Positions 1 through 7,701 of a DNA stretch of 64,000 bases are shown here, in pieces; position 1 is the stretch's first letter, and each line of letters opens with the position of its first letter. The position numbers were made by a program, and so were the translations under genes. Below the pieces are notes generated by a model. The model was not told where the DNA came from and ran no database searches. It saw only the letters and a program-made list of their open reading frames with translations. The stretch comes from Clostridium estertheticum subsp. estertheticum (GTDB taxonomy: Bacteria; Bacillota; Clostridia; Clostridiales; Clostridiaceae): the NCBI RefSeq assembly GCF_001877035.1, contig NZ_CP015756.1:3215001-3279000 (forward strand), in the 5' to 3' direction.

Positions 1-72
1 CAATTGTATAACGATATGGGAGATAATCAAATAGTCGTTATATTTCCAGGTGGAAATTATAGCACATATTAA
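1..72 (+). CDS. 3' end of an unidentified gene cut by the window edge
   Basis: An open frame runs from base 1 to a TAA at 70-72 and encodes 23 residues ending GDNQIVVIFPGGNYSTY. The hydrophobic strand followed by a Gly-rich turn and an S/T-Y end resembles the C-terminus of beta-family PLP enzymes such as cysteine synthase, but 23 residues are too few to assign it. Bases 73-268 between it and ddl contain no further gene that I can support. Confidence 0.4.
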   Translation, partial: QLYNDMGDNQIVVIFPGGNYSTY

Positions 73-268
73 GCATTGTCATATTATGTAGGCGTTAAGT
101 TTGAAGTTCGAGGATACGAACATAAATGTAGATTAAAAGATTAATTGGGATATGTTGAGCTTATATAATAGAACATAATTAATATCTATTTGATATGATA
201 GGTTAATATCATTTCATAAGAAGTATATTATTTTATTAATGAGAATAAAAAATTATGGGGGTTAGGTT

Positions 269-1309
269 ATGAAAATCGTGGTACTTGCAGGCGGATTAAG
301 TCCAGAAAGGGACGTTTCATTATCTTCTGGAAGTCAAATTGCTAATGCTCTTAGAGAAGCTGGTCACCATGTGGTGCTATTAGATGTATATGAAGGTTTA
401 AGAACAAACGAAAGCGAATTTGAAAGTTTATTTGAAGATAACATTACTGGGAAGCCATATTATTATAATGTTAAAGGTACCGAGCCTGATTTAAATGAAA
501 TAAAGAGAAAAAGCAACAATGGGGATTCTCTTATAGGTAAAAATGTATTACCTCTTTGCCTATTTGCTGATGTTGTATTTATAGCTCTACACGGTTCAAT
601 GGGGGAAAATGGTCAAATACAGGCAACTTTTGATTCACTGGGAATTAAATATACTGGAACTGGCTATATTGGTAGCCTTCTTGCAATGGATAAGGATTTA
701 ACAAAAAAACTGTTGCACCAAGTAGGTATTCCTACAGCTAAATGGTTAACTTTTAGTAAAAATCCACTAACAACAGAATATATAGTTAAAACGATTGGTA
801 TACCGTGTGTAGTGAAACCTTGTAGTGCCGGTTCAAGTATAGGGGTATCAATTGTTCATAATATTGAGGAGCTTGAAGTTGCAATTGCTACAGCTAATAA
901 AATTGAATCAAGTCTACTTATCGAGAAAATGATAGTAGGTAGAGAGTTTTCTGTAGGTTTATTACATGGGAAAGCATTACCTGTTATTGAAATAATACCA
1001 AAAGAAGGATTTTATGATTATAAGAATAAATATCAAGCGGGATTAACTCAAGATATATGCCCTGCAAATCTTTCAGAATACGATACAAATAGGATTAAGA
1101 GTCTAGCATTAAAAATATGTGAAACTTTACGGCTTGGGACATATTCTAGAATTGATTTTATTTTAGATGAGAGAGATGAATTTATATGTCTTGAAGCTAA
1201 TACGCTTCCAGGTATGACACCTACAAGTCTAATTCCTCAAGAAGCTTTAGCTGATGGTATTTCATATATAGAATTGTGCAATATCATTGTTAATGCTAGA
1301 ACAAAATAA
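269..1309 (+). CDS. ddl: D-alanine--D-alanine ligase
   Basis: A 346-residue ATP-grasp ligase that joins two D-alanines for the peptidoglycan stem peptide in the cytoplasm. The N-terminus has the Ddl signature GGLSPERDVSLSSG. LHGSMGENGQIQ and the following GIKYTGTG mark the end of the first domain, DKDLTK the ATP-grasp domain, FYDYKNKY the loop over the active site, and EANTLPGMTPTS the metal- and D-Ala-binding C-terminal motif. The length is typical. The ATG is preceded by GGGGGTTAGG. Van-type depsipeptide ligases share the fold, but no vanH or vanX neighbours are present, so housekeeping Ddl is favoured. It forms its own transcription unit and ends at a strong hairpin. Confidence 0.93.
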   Translation: MKIVVLAGGLSPERDVSLSSGSQIANALREAGHHVVLLDVYEGLRTNESEFESLFEDNITGKPYYYNVKGTEPDLNEIKRKSNNGDSLIGKNVLPLCLFADVVFIALHGSMGENGQIQATFDSLGIKYTGTGYIGSLLAMDKDLTKKLLHQVGIPTAKWLTFSKNPLTTEYIVKTIGIPCVVKPCSAGSSIGVSIVHNIEELEVAIATANKIESSLLIEKMIVGREFSVGLLHGKALPVIEIIPKEGFYDYKNKYQAGLTQDICPANLSEYDTNRIKSLALKICETLRLGTYSRIDFILDERDEFICLEANTLPGMTPTSLIPQEALADGISYIELCNIIVNARTK

Positions 1310-1312
1310 TCC

Positions 1313-1354
1313 ATTAAACACCGTATTATTCATACTGAATTTACGGTGTTTAAT
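1313..1354 (+). terminator. Terminator after ddl
   Basis: Perfect 13-bp inverted repeat (1313-1325 with 1342-1354) around ACACCGTA/TACGGTGT, placed 3 bases after the ddl stop. The A/T flanks allow it to work in both directions. Confidence 0.7.
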
Positions 1355-1410
1355 ATCATACTTTAAATCTTAAATAACATTAAATTTAGCATATAAAACA
1401 ACATTTAAAT

Positions 1411-2181
1411 TCAATTTATGTGGTTAAATTTTTGAGCAACAATTACAAATCTATGTTGCTTGCTTTCAACAAAGCCCTTTTGCTCAACTATTGATTGCAA
1501 TTGACATAATTGATTAAAACAACTATCAACAGAGAACTTAGGGAATTCCCATTCGATAATTCTCGCATAATAAACCAATGCTCCCACATCCAAAAATCTC
1601 TGTTTTGGAAAAGACTCATCTGCTTTTAAAATAGTAAAACCTTTACTTTTTATTAAATCCAGATTATTTTTTAAATTGTGTTCATTGGCGTTAGTTTCAT
1701 TAAAATCACTTATTAAAAACCTTCTTAGTTCCTTATTGTTTAATTCACCAACTTGCTGAGTAATAAACAAGCCATTCGGTTTTAACAATCGATAAACTTC
1801 GTTCATATCAAAAGACGCTTGTCTGTTTATTATGACGTCAAACATGTCATTTTCAAATGGCAAATAATTATCATTAAAAACTTGTCTAACATCAATTCCA
1901 AGTGGTGTTAGTTTCTTTTTACACAATTCAAAGTTAGGTTGATACGCCTCTGTAGCAAATGTATTGTTGTAAGGGTGCTTTAGCGTCAATAAATGTTCCC
2001 CACCACCAGTTCCCATATCCAATAAAATTGAATTGGCACTTAAATATTGGTGAACCATCTTATCATAATTCCAATGTAAGGGTTCTTCCGATTTTCTTTC
2101 ACCAATATATGAAAAATTCCACCCTTCAAATATCTTTTTCTCTTCTGACAACCAGTACTCTTTTAACTTCATATATTCCAT
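1411..2181 (-). CDS. Class I SAM-dependent methyltransferase under leader-peptide control
   Basis: A 256-residue methyltransferase of unknown substrate. LLDMGTGGGEHLL (about residues 53-65) is the SAM-binding motif I; FDVIINRQ is the motif IV strand and LLKPNGLFITQQ the motif following it. The ATG has the ribosome-binding site AAAGGGG 8 bases upstream. The 5' leader holds a 14-codon ORF and competing hairpins (separate entries), an arrangement known for genes that protect against ribosome-targeting antibiotics. I therefore infer an inducible resistance or RNA-modification role, but no substrate-specific motif confirms it. It is alone on its transcript, with remnants of broken genes upstream. 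Confidence 0.8.
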   Translation of the reverse strand: MEYMKLKEYWLSEEKKIFEGWNFSYIGERKSEEPLHWNYDKMVHQYLSANSILLDMGTGGGEHLLTLKHPYNNTFATEAYQPNFELCKKKLTPLGIDVRQVFNDNYLPFENDMFDVIINRQASFDMNEVYRLLKPNGLFITQQVGELNNKELRRFLISDFNETNANEHNLKNNLDLIKSKGFTILKADESFPKQRFLDVGALVYYARIIEWEFPKFSVDSCFNQLCQLQSIVEQKGFVESKQHRFVIVAQKFNHIN

Positions 2182-2221
2182 AACATAAACCCCTTTTCAT
2201 AATTAATTTTGATGAAAAGCA

Positions 2222-2288
2222 GTGCAGTTATCTGATGCCAAATTTAACTATCTCGGTACAATCTGCTATCAGATTATGTTAACTGCAC
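2222..2288 (-). promoter_or_regulatory. Attenuator hairpins in the methyltransferase leader
   Basis: The minus-strand leader RNA can form a long stem: GTGCAGTTA (2280-2288) pairs with TAACTGCAC (2222-2230) and ATCTGA-type arms 2268-2273 pair with 2231-2236. A shorter competing hairpin, AATCTG-ATAG-CAGATT (2260-2275), uses part of the same bases. The 5' arm of the long stem is inside the last codons of the leader ORF, so a ribosome stalled there would open it. The stem is followed by a short run of four Ts. Whether it acts on transcription or translation cannot be decided from sequence. Confidence 0.6.
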
Positions 2289-2318
2289 CAAGTATTTAAT
2301 TAGCTTTATTCTTTTCAT
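2274..2318 (-). CDS. Leader peptide, 14 aa
   Basis: Short ORF MKRIKLIKYLVQLT with ATG at 2318 and TAA at 2274-2276. A purine-rich ribosome-binding site, AAGGTGGTGA, lies at the normal distance upstream. Its last five codons form the 5' arm of the attenuator stem. It is basic at the N-terminus and hydrophobic at the C-terminus, as are many stalling leaders. Inferred role: sensing ribosome inhibition. Confidence 0.5.
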   Translation of the reverse strand: MKRIKLIKYLVQLT

Positions 2319-2361
2319 AAGAGTCACCACCTTCCCACGTCATGTGTTTCTGTAAAACCAT

Positions 2362-2658
2362 CTAAAAATTTTCTTTTAACTTTTTTAATGAAGATTCTAC
2401 ATCATCAAAGAATAAAAATTTTTCATCATTATAGACATTATCTCTTGCTAAAAGTTCAATAATTTCATTATTAGCCTTTGAATAATTAATTTCATCTAAT
2501 GCGATTCCATAAAATTTCTTAAGCATAAAAAACTCCTGTTCTTCATTTTCTACTAATAGTATTTTATTAATATGAACAGAAGCTTTTTCCATAGCATCAT
2601 CTAACTGTTTATATGAATAATTAAACTGTGAATTTCCAATAATACTATGAAAATTATT
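2362..2658 (-). pseudogene. Fragment resembling part of a HAD-type hydrolase
   Basis: The frame is open from 2658 to a stop at 2362 but lacks a proper start at its upstream end; the first ATG is internal (2592). The residues include HSIIGNSQFNYSYKQLDDAM and end FLFFDDVESSLKKLKENF. The last stretch resembles the cap/linker of HAD phosphatases (…DVxxxLxxLK), but the catalytic DxD region is absent. It abuts the broken end of the grpB remnant, so it looks like debris from a deletion. The family assignment is weak. Confidence 0.4.
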
Positions 2659-3022
2659 TTAGCATATTTTCTGCAAACCCCTCTTTCGTATACCCTTTAT
2701 TAAATACCATTTTCATGCATGGCTTATTTTCAAATGATATCAATAGCCAACCATTATGTAGTAGGGTATCTCTTAATTATTCAATATTGATTTCATTATC
2801 TATTTCCAACAAAATATCGACTGTTGGCTTAGCAATCAAACCTTCAACCGAAGTACTTCCTATATGATTAATCCGGCTAATATCTTTTCTATCAATACGA
2901 CTTAAAAGTTTTTGTTTTTCAGTTTCATACCACTCTTTATAATCTGTATTATGTTTTTTTAATATTATCGGGAATAACTCCCACAATTCTTTCAGCGCCA
3001 TTTCTGACAATTCTTTTCCCAT
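2654..3022 (-). pseudogene. GrpB-family nucleotidyltransferase-like gene, broken
   Basis: The first 81 residues carry the GrpB/UPF0157 core INHIGSTSVEGLIAKPTVDI. An in-frame TAA (2777-2779) follows. The same frame then continues with recognisable family sequence (LRDTLLHNGWLLISFENKP…GYTKEGFAEN) to another stop at 2654-2656, where similarity ends. The gene thus has one nonsense codon and has lost its C-terminal third. A ribosome-binding site AGGTATG precedes the ATG, so the N-terminal half may still be made. Confidence 0.75.
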
Positions 3023-3074
3023 TTATACATACCTGGTTAATTAAATCTAAACAAATCTGAACATGTCAGATTAT

Positions 3075-3321
3075 TTATAATCTAAGCACCTTATCCTTTC
3101 AAATAAATTTTTGTTTAGTTGTAAGAAAATAGATGCGAGCTTTTCACAGGTTTTTCGCTCAGCTCCTAGATTCCGAAGAACCATCAGCAATGCCAACGTG
3201 CCTTTAGTTTTCATAAAGCTAAAGTTCAGCAGCATTGGGGCAGTTAACCCAGCATAGTAGGTTGCATAAGCCTTTCTCAACGTGTACTTATGCAATATTC
3301 TATTTTAAGTTATTACTTGTA
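3075..3321 (-). ncRNA. Candidate omega-RNA (reRNA) of the TnpB element
   Basis: This 247-base stretch directly after the tnpB stop, on the same strand, is visibly richer in G+C than its surroundings and has serial hairpins: a 9-bp stem TTGCATAAG/CTTATGCAA (3287-3295 with 3262-3270); a nested CAATGC/GCATTG and CTTTAG/CTAAAG stem (3188-3237); GGTTC-TTCG-GAATC (3169-3182), which pairs fully only as minus-strand RNA because of a G-U pair; and GAGCT/AGCTC (3137-3165). TnpB proteins use an RNA from this place, whose 3' end reads into flanking DNA as guide. A 74-codon ORF crosses it but has no ribosome-binding site or family likeness. Confidence 0.55.
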
Positions 3322-4848
3322 TTAAGCAAGTATCATATCTCTTATATCTTTACGATTCTTAATAACAAATCCTGGGTAACAATCCTTTTGAAGTATCATT
3401 TTGAATCTCGCAGAAACATTAAACCAATTACTCCATTCGTTAGAATAAGTCGTATTAGTATAAGTTAATTTTCCATCTTTAATGATTGGTATTGGCTTAA
3501 AGAAACCCTTATATAGCTTCGGGACTTTTTCTTTAAATCCATAACTTCGCCTTGCTATAACCATAGCCGCTCCGTTATGAACATCCATTCCATACTGGTG
3601 ACAATATTTATATAAACCAATCTTACTTGTATATTGTGGTTTAACTTTAATAAATTCAACACCATTTTTATAACAAGCTGATTCAAGCATAGTTAGTATT
3701 AATCTATAACAAAACTGTGATGTTTTTCTTGCAATTTTTGAATGAACATCCTTATCATTAATAAACTTTAAATCCTCTACAGCAATGCCACATCCGTAAG
3801 TTTTTGATGCCCAAACTACTGATTTAGCTAGTTCCCCGCATAGATTTACTCTGCGGGTACTACTTGCGGTTAAAAGTTCTGTATTTTTTAAATAATAATG
3901 CCATTTATAATTGCCTTTGTTATCTATCATAGTTAATGCTAAACCATCTGGATTAGTATCAATTCCGATAATGAAATTATGGCAATTATTAGTAACTTCA
4001 GTTTTTTCTAGTTCAAAAGTAACATGTGCATATATCTTTCCATCTCTAAGAAGTAGTTCAACTTGATATGGATTTTCATTTACTACTTGCATAAGTAGTT
4101 TATTTTTATAGTTAAATCCATTTATCTTGCCAGTTTTTTTAGATAATTTTTGTGGAATGTATATTGGCGTTAATATTTTTTTGTAAGTTATTTTTGATTT
4201 TGTAACGCTACCGTCAGATTTTAACCTAGTTTCTTTTGTGGTTGATTCAAGTGTTGTTATTTCAAGATAAATATTTGTATCTTTAATAACAATTCTAAGA
4301 TTAGGATTACCTTTCTTAGTTTTATCACCACGAGAAACAAATTGATTATTTCTACGTAATTGATAGTCTTCCTTAGATATTGTACCCTTGCAACGGTTGT
4401 AGAAATTTTCTTTGCCTCCAAATATAACTGAAGGTAACGTATTATTTGTTTTGTGAGTTAAATAAGTACAAAGTTTTCTAAGCCTTTTATCTAATTTAGT
4501 TATTAGACCATGTCTTTGTTCTAACTTAACTCCTTTATCAAATTTCTTAAGAAGTTTTTCTACTTTGCCTTCATATTCTGTTATTCTTAAATTTAATAGC
4601 TGTACCTGGGAAATCATTGTTTGTCTAGCTTGTTCCACAGCATCTTTAGATTGCCTTGAATTTAAACCGTAGTTTTCAGAAACAATTTTACTCAATTCAT
4701 GGATTTTAAAACCTTCTGTAAATCTATTTTCTTCAAGACGCTTATAAGCAAAATGCTTAGCTTTGCAAAAATGATTCATCATGTCACTTATTAAGTCAAA
4801 GTCTTCGTTACTTGGATTATAAAGTAGACATCTTAGAGTCGCCTTCAA
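3322..4848 (-). CDS. tnpB: TnpB-type RNA-guided nuclease of an IS607 element
   Basis: A 508-residue OrfB/TnpB homologue, longer than the usual 370-420. RuvC motif I is IIGIDTNPDG (Asp297) and motif II is GIAVEDLKF (Glu358). The third motif is atypical: where most TnpBs have a CxxC...CxxC ribbon and then RDxNAA, this protein has YTSKIGLYKYCHQYGMDVHNGAA, with no cysteine pairs and Asp422 as the only nearby acid. TnpB proteins cut DNA matching the guide of their omega-RNA and help the element persist. The start overlaps tnpA by 32 bases, suggesting coupled translation. Activity is plausible but the third catalytic residue is uncertain. Confidence 0.85.
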   Translation of the reverse strand: MKATLRCLLYNPSNEDFDLISDMMNHFCKAKHFAYKRLEENRFTEGFKIHELSKIVSENYGLNSRQSKDAVEQARQTMISQVQLLNLRITEYEGKVEKLLKKFDKGVKLEQRHGLITKLDKRLRKLCTYLTHKTNNTLPSVIFGGKENFYNRCKGTISKEDYQLRRNNQFVSRGDKTKKGNPNLRIVIKDTNIYLEITTLESTTKETRLKSDGSVTKSKITYKKILTPIYIPQKLSKKTGKINGFNYKNKLLMQVVNENPYQVELLLRDGKIYAHVTFELEKTEVTNNCHNFIIGIDTNPDGLALTMIDNKGNYKWHYYLKNTELLTASSTRRVNLCGELAKSVVWASKTYGCGIAVEDLKFINDKDVHSKIARKTSQFCYRLILTMLESACYKNGVEFIKVKPQYTSKIGLYKYCHQYGMDVHNGAAMVIARRSYGFKEKVPKLYKGFFKPIPIIKDGKLTYTNTTYSNEWSNWFNVSARFKMILQKDCYPGFVIKNRKDIRDMILA

Positions 4849-5497
4849 TTACATTCACCGCCTTTTCTATTAATTTAGGCATGGCTAGTTCATCTAAGGT
4901 TTTTTTTACTTTTCTTCGACCTCTAGCACCATATAATTTAGCAGAAAAACATGTTATTATACTTATAATATCTTTGGTCATATCCTCATTTATAGATTTA
5001 CTTTTAGCATCTTCGACAAACTCCACGGTAATACCTATGTTTTTTAGCATTAAAATTAGATAATTCAAACCAAATCTAGCTAATCTATCTGGATATTCAA
5101 CTATTATTTTACTTACGCTGTCCAAATTAGATAGCATTTTACTTAGCTTGGGTCTTCTATCGTTAAGACCAGAATCAACTTCGTTATAGATTTCAACAAC
5201 TTCATAATCTTTATCTAAACAATATTTTTGTAATCTTTGTGTTTGTCTATCTAAATTACCACTTTCACATTGTTTTCTTGTTGAAACTCTTGAATATATA
5301 TAAACCTTATTATCTATATTAACAACATTAGATACTCTTCCCAGTGCTAATGACTCAATTTCATCTAAAGAGTACCTTCTATGACCTTTTGGTGTTTTAT
5401 AACTTTTAAGCACACCTTCATTGTCCCATACTCTCATAGTTTTAGGTGTTACACCTATTATTTGAGCAGCTTTTGTTATACTTACATATTCATGCAT
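4817..5497 (-). CDS. tnpA: IS607-family serine recombinase (transposase)
   Basis: A 226-residue transposase. Residues 1-50 form a MerR-like helix-turn-helix (ITKAAQIIGVTPKTMRVW…KGHRRYSLDEI). Residues 65-200 are a resolvase-type catalytic domain with the active-site serine in YSRVSTRKQ (Ser72) and the conserved YPDRLARFG helix. This enzyme carries out integration and excision through double-strand exchange. The gene has a good ribosome-binding site (AGAGGTGAG) and is intact. It is read together with tnpB. Confidence 0.93.
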   Translation of the reverse strand: MHEYVSITKAAQIIGVTPKTMRVWDNEGVLKSYKTPKGHRRYSLDEIESLALGRVSNVVNIDNKVYIYSRVSTRKQCESGNLDRQTQRLQKYCLDKDYEVVEIYNEVDSGLNDRRPKLSKMLSNLDSVSKIIVEYPDRLARFGLNYLILMLKNIGITVEFVEDAKSKSINEDMTKDIISIITCFSAKLYGARGRRKVKKTLDELAMPKLIEKAVNVIEGDSKMSTL

Positions 5498-5729
5498 ATT
5501 TACTCACCTCTAATACTATTTTACCCAATAGTATTAATTACTATACCTTTTGGTTCATATATGTCTATAAATGTACAATTATTTTATTACTGCTTATACC
5601 TCCACAATATATCAAATTTATGCATCTCCCTATTCCTCCCTTAAATATAAAGACCTCATTTTCTTAAATTTATAATTGCTTATTATATTTTTCCTTCTGT
5701 CATTTAATAAAAATAATGTATATAATAAT

Positions 5730-6890
5730 TCATTTCTTTGCTTTAAAAATACACGATTTTGTAGTTATTGTTAACTTTCCTTTTTCTTTAATATAATCTC
5801 CTACATACTTTGTAAACTCACGCTTCTTTTCCCCCATAAGTACCGAACTCCCCTTTATAGAAGAAGCTTTATAAGCTACCACTGGTTCAGCATTATCTAC
5901 TATTATTTTCCCTTCAAAAGTACCCACCTTAACTTCACTAAAATATTCTTTTAGCAACAGTTGTCCACATTCCAAATCAAACCTATTGCACATTCCATTA
6001 TCATGCAATCCCATACTACAATCAAAGTTTTTTACAAGTTCATTTAATTCGGCCATAGCTTCGCCCGAGTTAGTAGTTGCATAAAACAAGCCACCTTTAA
6101 CAAGAACTCTCTTTATTTCGGATATAGCTTTCGTAATATCTGGTACAAAATAAAGCATATGTCGTGCTATGACTACATCAAAACTTTCATCTTCATAAGG
6201 AATATTTTGTGCATTAATCTCCTCATATAAGAAATTACCATCTACTAAGTCCAATCTATTTTTTGTGCTACTTAGCATACCTTTAGAAAAATCTGATAAA
6301 GTTATTGTCCATTCCTCATTTATATTATGACTATTTTTACTCCACAACTCCCCCGTTCCACATCCAAGTTCCAGTATTCTGGCTTTAGTGGGGATTTTCA
6401 TTTGATTAAAGCACCAGGTATTCCAATCTGTCTTATTTGTATTATAACTATGAAGATTACCCCTTAAATTAAGATTTTCATCAGTCTTATACTGCTCAAT
6501 TACCTTATTTTCCATATTAGTTATCTTGATAATATCAATTAGTTTATCAACCTCTAAGAATCCATTTTCTTTTATTTGGTTCTCGGCCTTGTTAAAGACA
6601 GTTATAACTGATTCTATATGTTTTTTCTTTTCTTCTAAAGCTTTCTTTTGAATAATGATCATATTTTCTAAATTTGCTTCTGTTTCATGCAAAATCTTTC
6701 TTATCTCACTTAAAGATAGACCAATAAATTTTAAAGTAGTAATTTGTTGAAGTACCAAAAAATCTTTTTCGCAATAAATTCTATATCCACAGTCAGTTTT
6801 TTGTGATGGTTTCAATAATCCGATTTTATCATAATACAGTAACGTCTTTACAGTTACTCCTGCTCTTTTAGCAAACTCGCTGATTTTCAA
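5730..6890 (-). CDS. MerR-family regulator fused to a SAM methyltransferase
   Basis: A 386-residue fusion. Residues 1-70 are a MerR helix-turn-helix (ISEFAKRAGVTVKTLLYYDK…GYRIYCEKD), followed by a long charged dimerisation helix (about 75-120). From about residue 150 a class I methyltransferase begins: ILELGCGTGELW is motif I, FDVVIARHMLYF motif IV, and VLVKGGLFYATT the next strand. I place the start at TTG 6890, which has GGGAGG 7 bases upstream, not at the TTG 18 bases earlier that lies inside that site. Its own promoter carries a MerR operator, so autoregulation is likely. Presumably ligand or product binding in the C-terminal domain controls the promoter; the substrate is unknown. Confidence 0.88.
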   Translation of the reverse strand: MKISEFAKRAGVTVKTLLYYDKIGLLKPSQKTDCGYRIYCEKDFLVLQQITTLKFIGLSLSEIRKILHETEANLENMIIIQKKALEEKKKHIESVITVFNKAENQIKENGFLEVDKLIDIIKITNMENKVIEQYKTDENLNLRGNLHSYNTNKTDWNTWCFNQMKIPTKARILELGCGTGELWSKNSHNINEEWTITLSDFSKGMLSSTKNRLDLVDGNFLYEEINAQNIPYEDESFDVVIARHMLYFVPDITKAISEIKRVLVKGGLFYATTNSGEAMAELNELVKNFDCSMGLHDNGMCNRFDLECGQLLLKEYFSEVKVGTFEGKIIVDNAEPVVAYKASSIKGSSVLMGEKKREFTKYVGDYIKEKGKLTITTKSCIFKAKK

Positions 6891-6912
6891 GATATTACCT
6901 CCCTTCAACTGT

Positions 6913-6943
6913 ATTATAAACTCTGACCTCAGAGTAGAGTCAA
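6913..6943 (-). promoter_or_regulatory. MerR-type promoter with 19-bp spacer and palindromic operator
   Basis: The -35 TTGACT (6938-6943) and -10 TATAAT (6913-6918) are 19 bp apart, the hallmark of MerR-activated promoters. The spacer holds the perfect inverted repeat ACTCTGA-GG-TCAGAGT (6920-6935). It lies just upstream of the MerR-methyltransferase gene. Confidence 0.85.
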
Positions 6944-7020
6944 TACAAATTTTTATTGTGGTACACTAAAAAAAATATGAACTAAGAAACTCAAATAAAT
7001 ACTTTATATGATTTGGGTAT

Positions 7021-7434
7021 TCACCTTGTTTTTTTTAACAAAACATGGTTGTAAAAAGATATATTTATATAATCCTCTATATCAGAAACCATCATTTCAA
7101 CCTCAAACATCTTTTCTTGCCAAATTGGGTCATATCTAATCTCATTATTCGGGTGCAAAGCAAAAAACGTTCTAATTCCAAGCATCTTTTCAATATTAAT
7201 ATCTAATTCACCTATCCACCCCGTAATATCATTGATATTACAATAATTTACCTGACCAAAATTAGCTACATTACTTACTCCACCATTAAGCAACCTGATT
7301 GCCTCGTCCATATTATTTTCGAAAATGACCTTGGACATGATTCTTCCAGCATGATTGTGTTTTACCATAGAAATTATTCCATTGGGTCTAAGAACTCGAT
7401 AAAATTCTCTAAATTTTTCCTGTTTTGTAAGCTG
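7021..7434 (-). pseudogene. C-terminal fragment of a SAM methyltransferase
   Basis: The frame opens after a stop at 7435-7437 with QLTKQEKFREFYRVLRPNGI and continues through MVKHNHAGRIMSKVIFENN to 7021. FYRVLRPNG is the typical strand after motif IV of class I methyltransferases; the SAM-binding motif I half is missing. The upstream neighbour in a different frame is the N-terminus of an acetyltransferase, so a deletion has joined two genes near 7430. Non-functional as a methyltransferase. Confidence 0.65.
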
Positions 7435-7571
7435 TCATAGTAGAATTTTTTTAATACTTCTAGGTATTTGTCCCAATCATAATTTTCAATATTGTTGTTT
7501 ACTTCCTTGAGTAATTTAATTCTTAATTTTACAAAACTATCTATATCATTAATTGTCGCCATACTTATCAT
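7374..7571 (-). pseudogene. N-terminal fragment of a GNAT acetyltransferase
   Basis: The 65-residue ORF begins MATINDIDSFVKLRIKLLKE, the usual first helix of a GNAT N-acetyltransferase, but the acetyl-CoA-binding part is absent. After about residue 46 (near 7430) it reads out of frame through the methyltransferase fragment. A remnant of the same deletion. Confidence 0.6.
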
Positions 7572-7701
7572 TATCAGTTACTCCTCACTAATTACTTTAC
7601 TATTTCACTTGTTAAATGTTGTATCGTACTATCTATATTCAGAGCTCTCATTCTCTACAAGTTTACAGCATTCTTTTAAATCTGATTTAAAAGAATTCAC
7701 T

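Larger units (their letters stand above)
3054..5540 (-). mobile_element. IS607-family transposon (tnpA, tnpB and terminal structured RNA)
   Basis: The two-gene order tnpA-tnpB, with a MerR-HTH serine recombinase as TnpA, defines IS607. The ends are approximate: on the tnpA side a 10-bp hairpin (5511-5520 with 5527-5536) precedes the gene; on the tnpB side a structured RNA region is followed by a 7-bp hairpin (3054-3060 with 3066-3072). The family makes no reliable target duplication, so the exact ends cannot be read here. It is inserted between the MerR-methyltransferase gene and the broken grpB. Confidence 0.8.

Noticed and set aside
2222-2288. Metabolite riboswitch before the methyltransferase
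   Set aside because: The fold fits no riboswitch consensus I know, while an ORF with ribosome-binding site overlaps the stem; leader-peptide attenuation is simpler.
2777-3022. Complete small GrpB-like protein
   Set aside because: Family sequence continues in frame after the stop codon, so the stop is a nonsense mutation and not the natural end.
3071-3295. 74-codon ORF downstream of tnpB
   Set aside because: No ribosome-binding site, no family likeness, and the sequence is better explained as a folded RNA because its stems coincide with this frame.
3322-5497. Part of a CRISPR-Cas12 system
   Set aside because: No repeats or cas1/cas2 nearby; the serine recombinase partner identifies an IS607 transposon.
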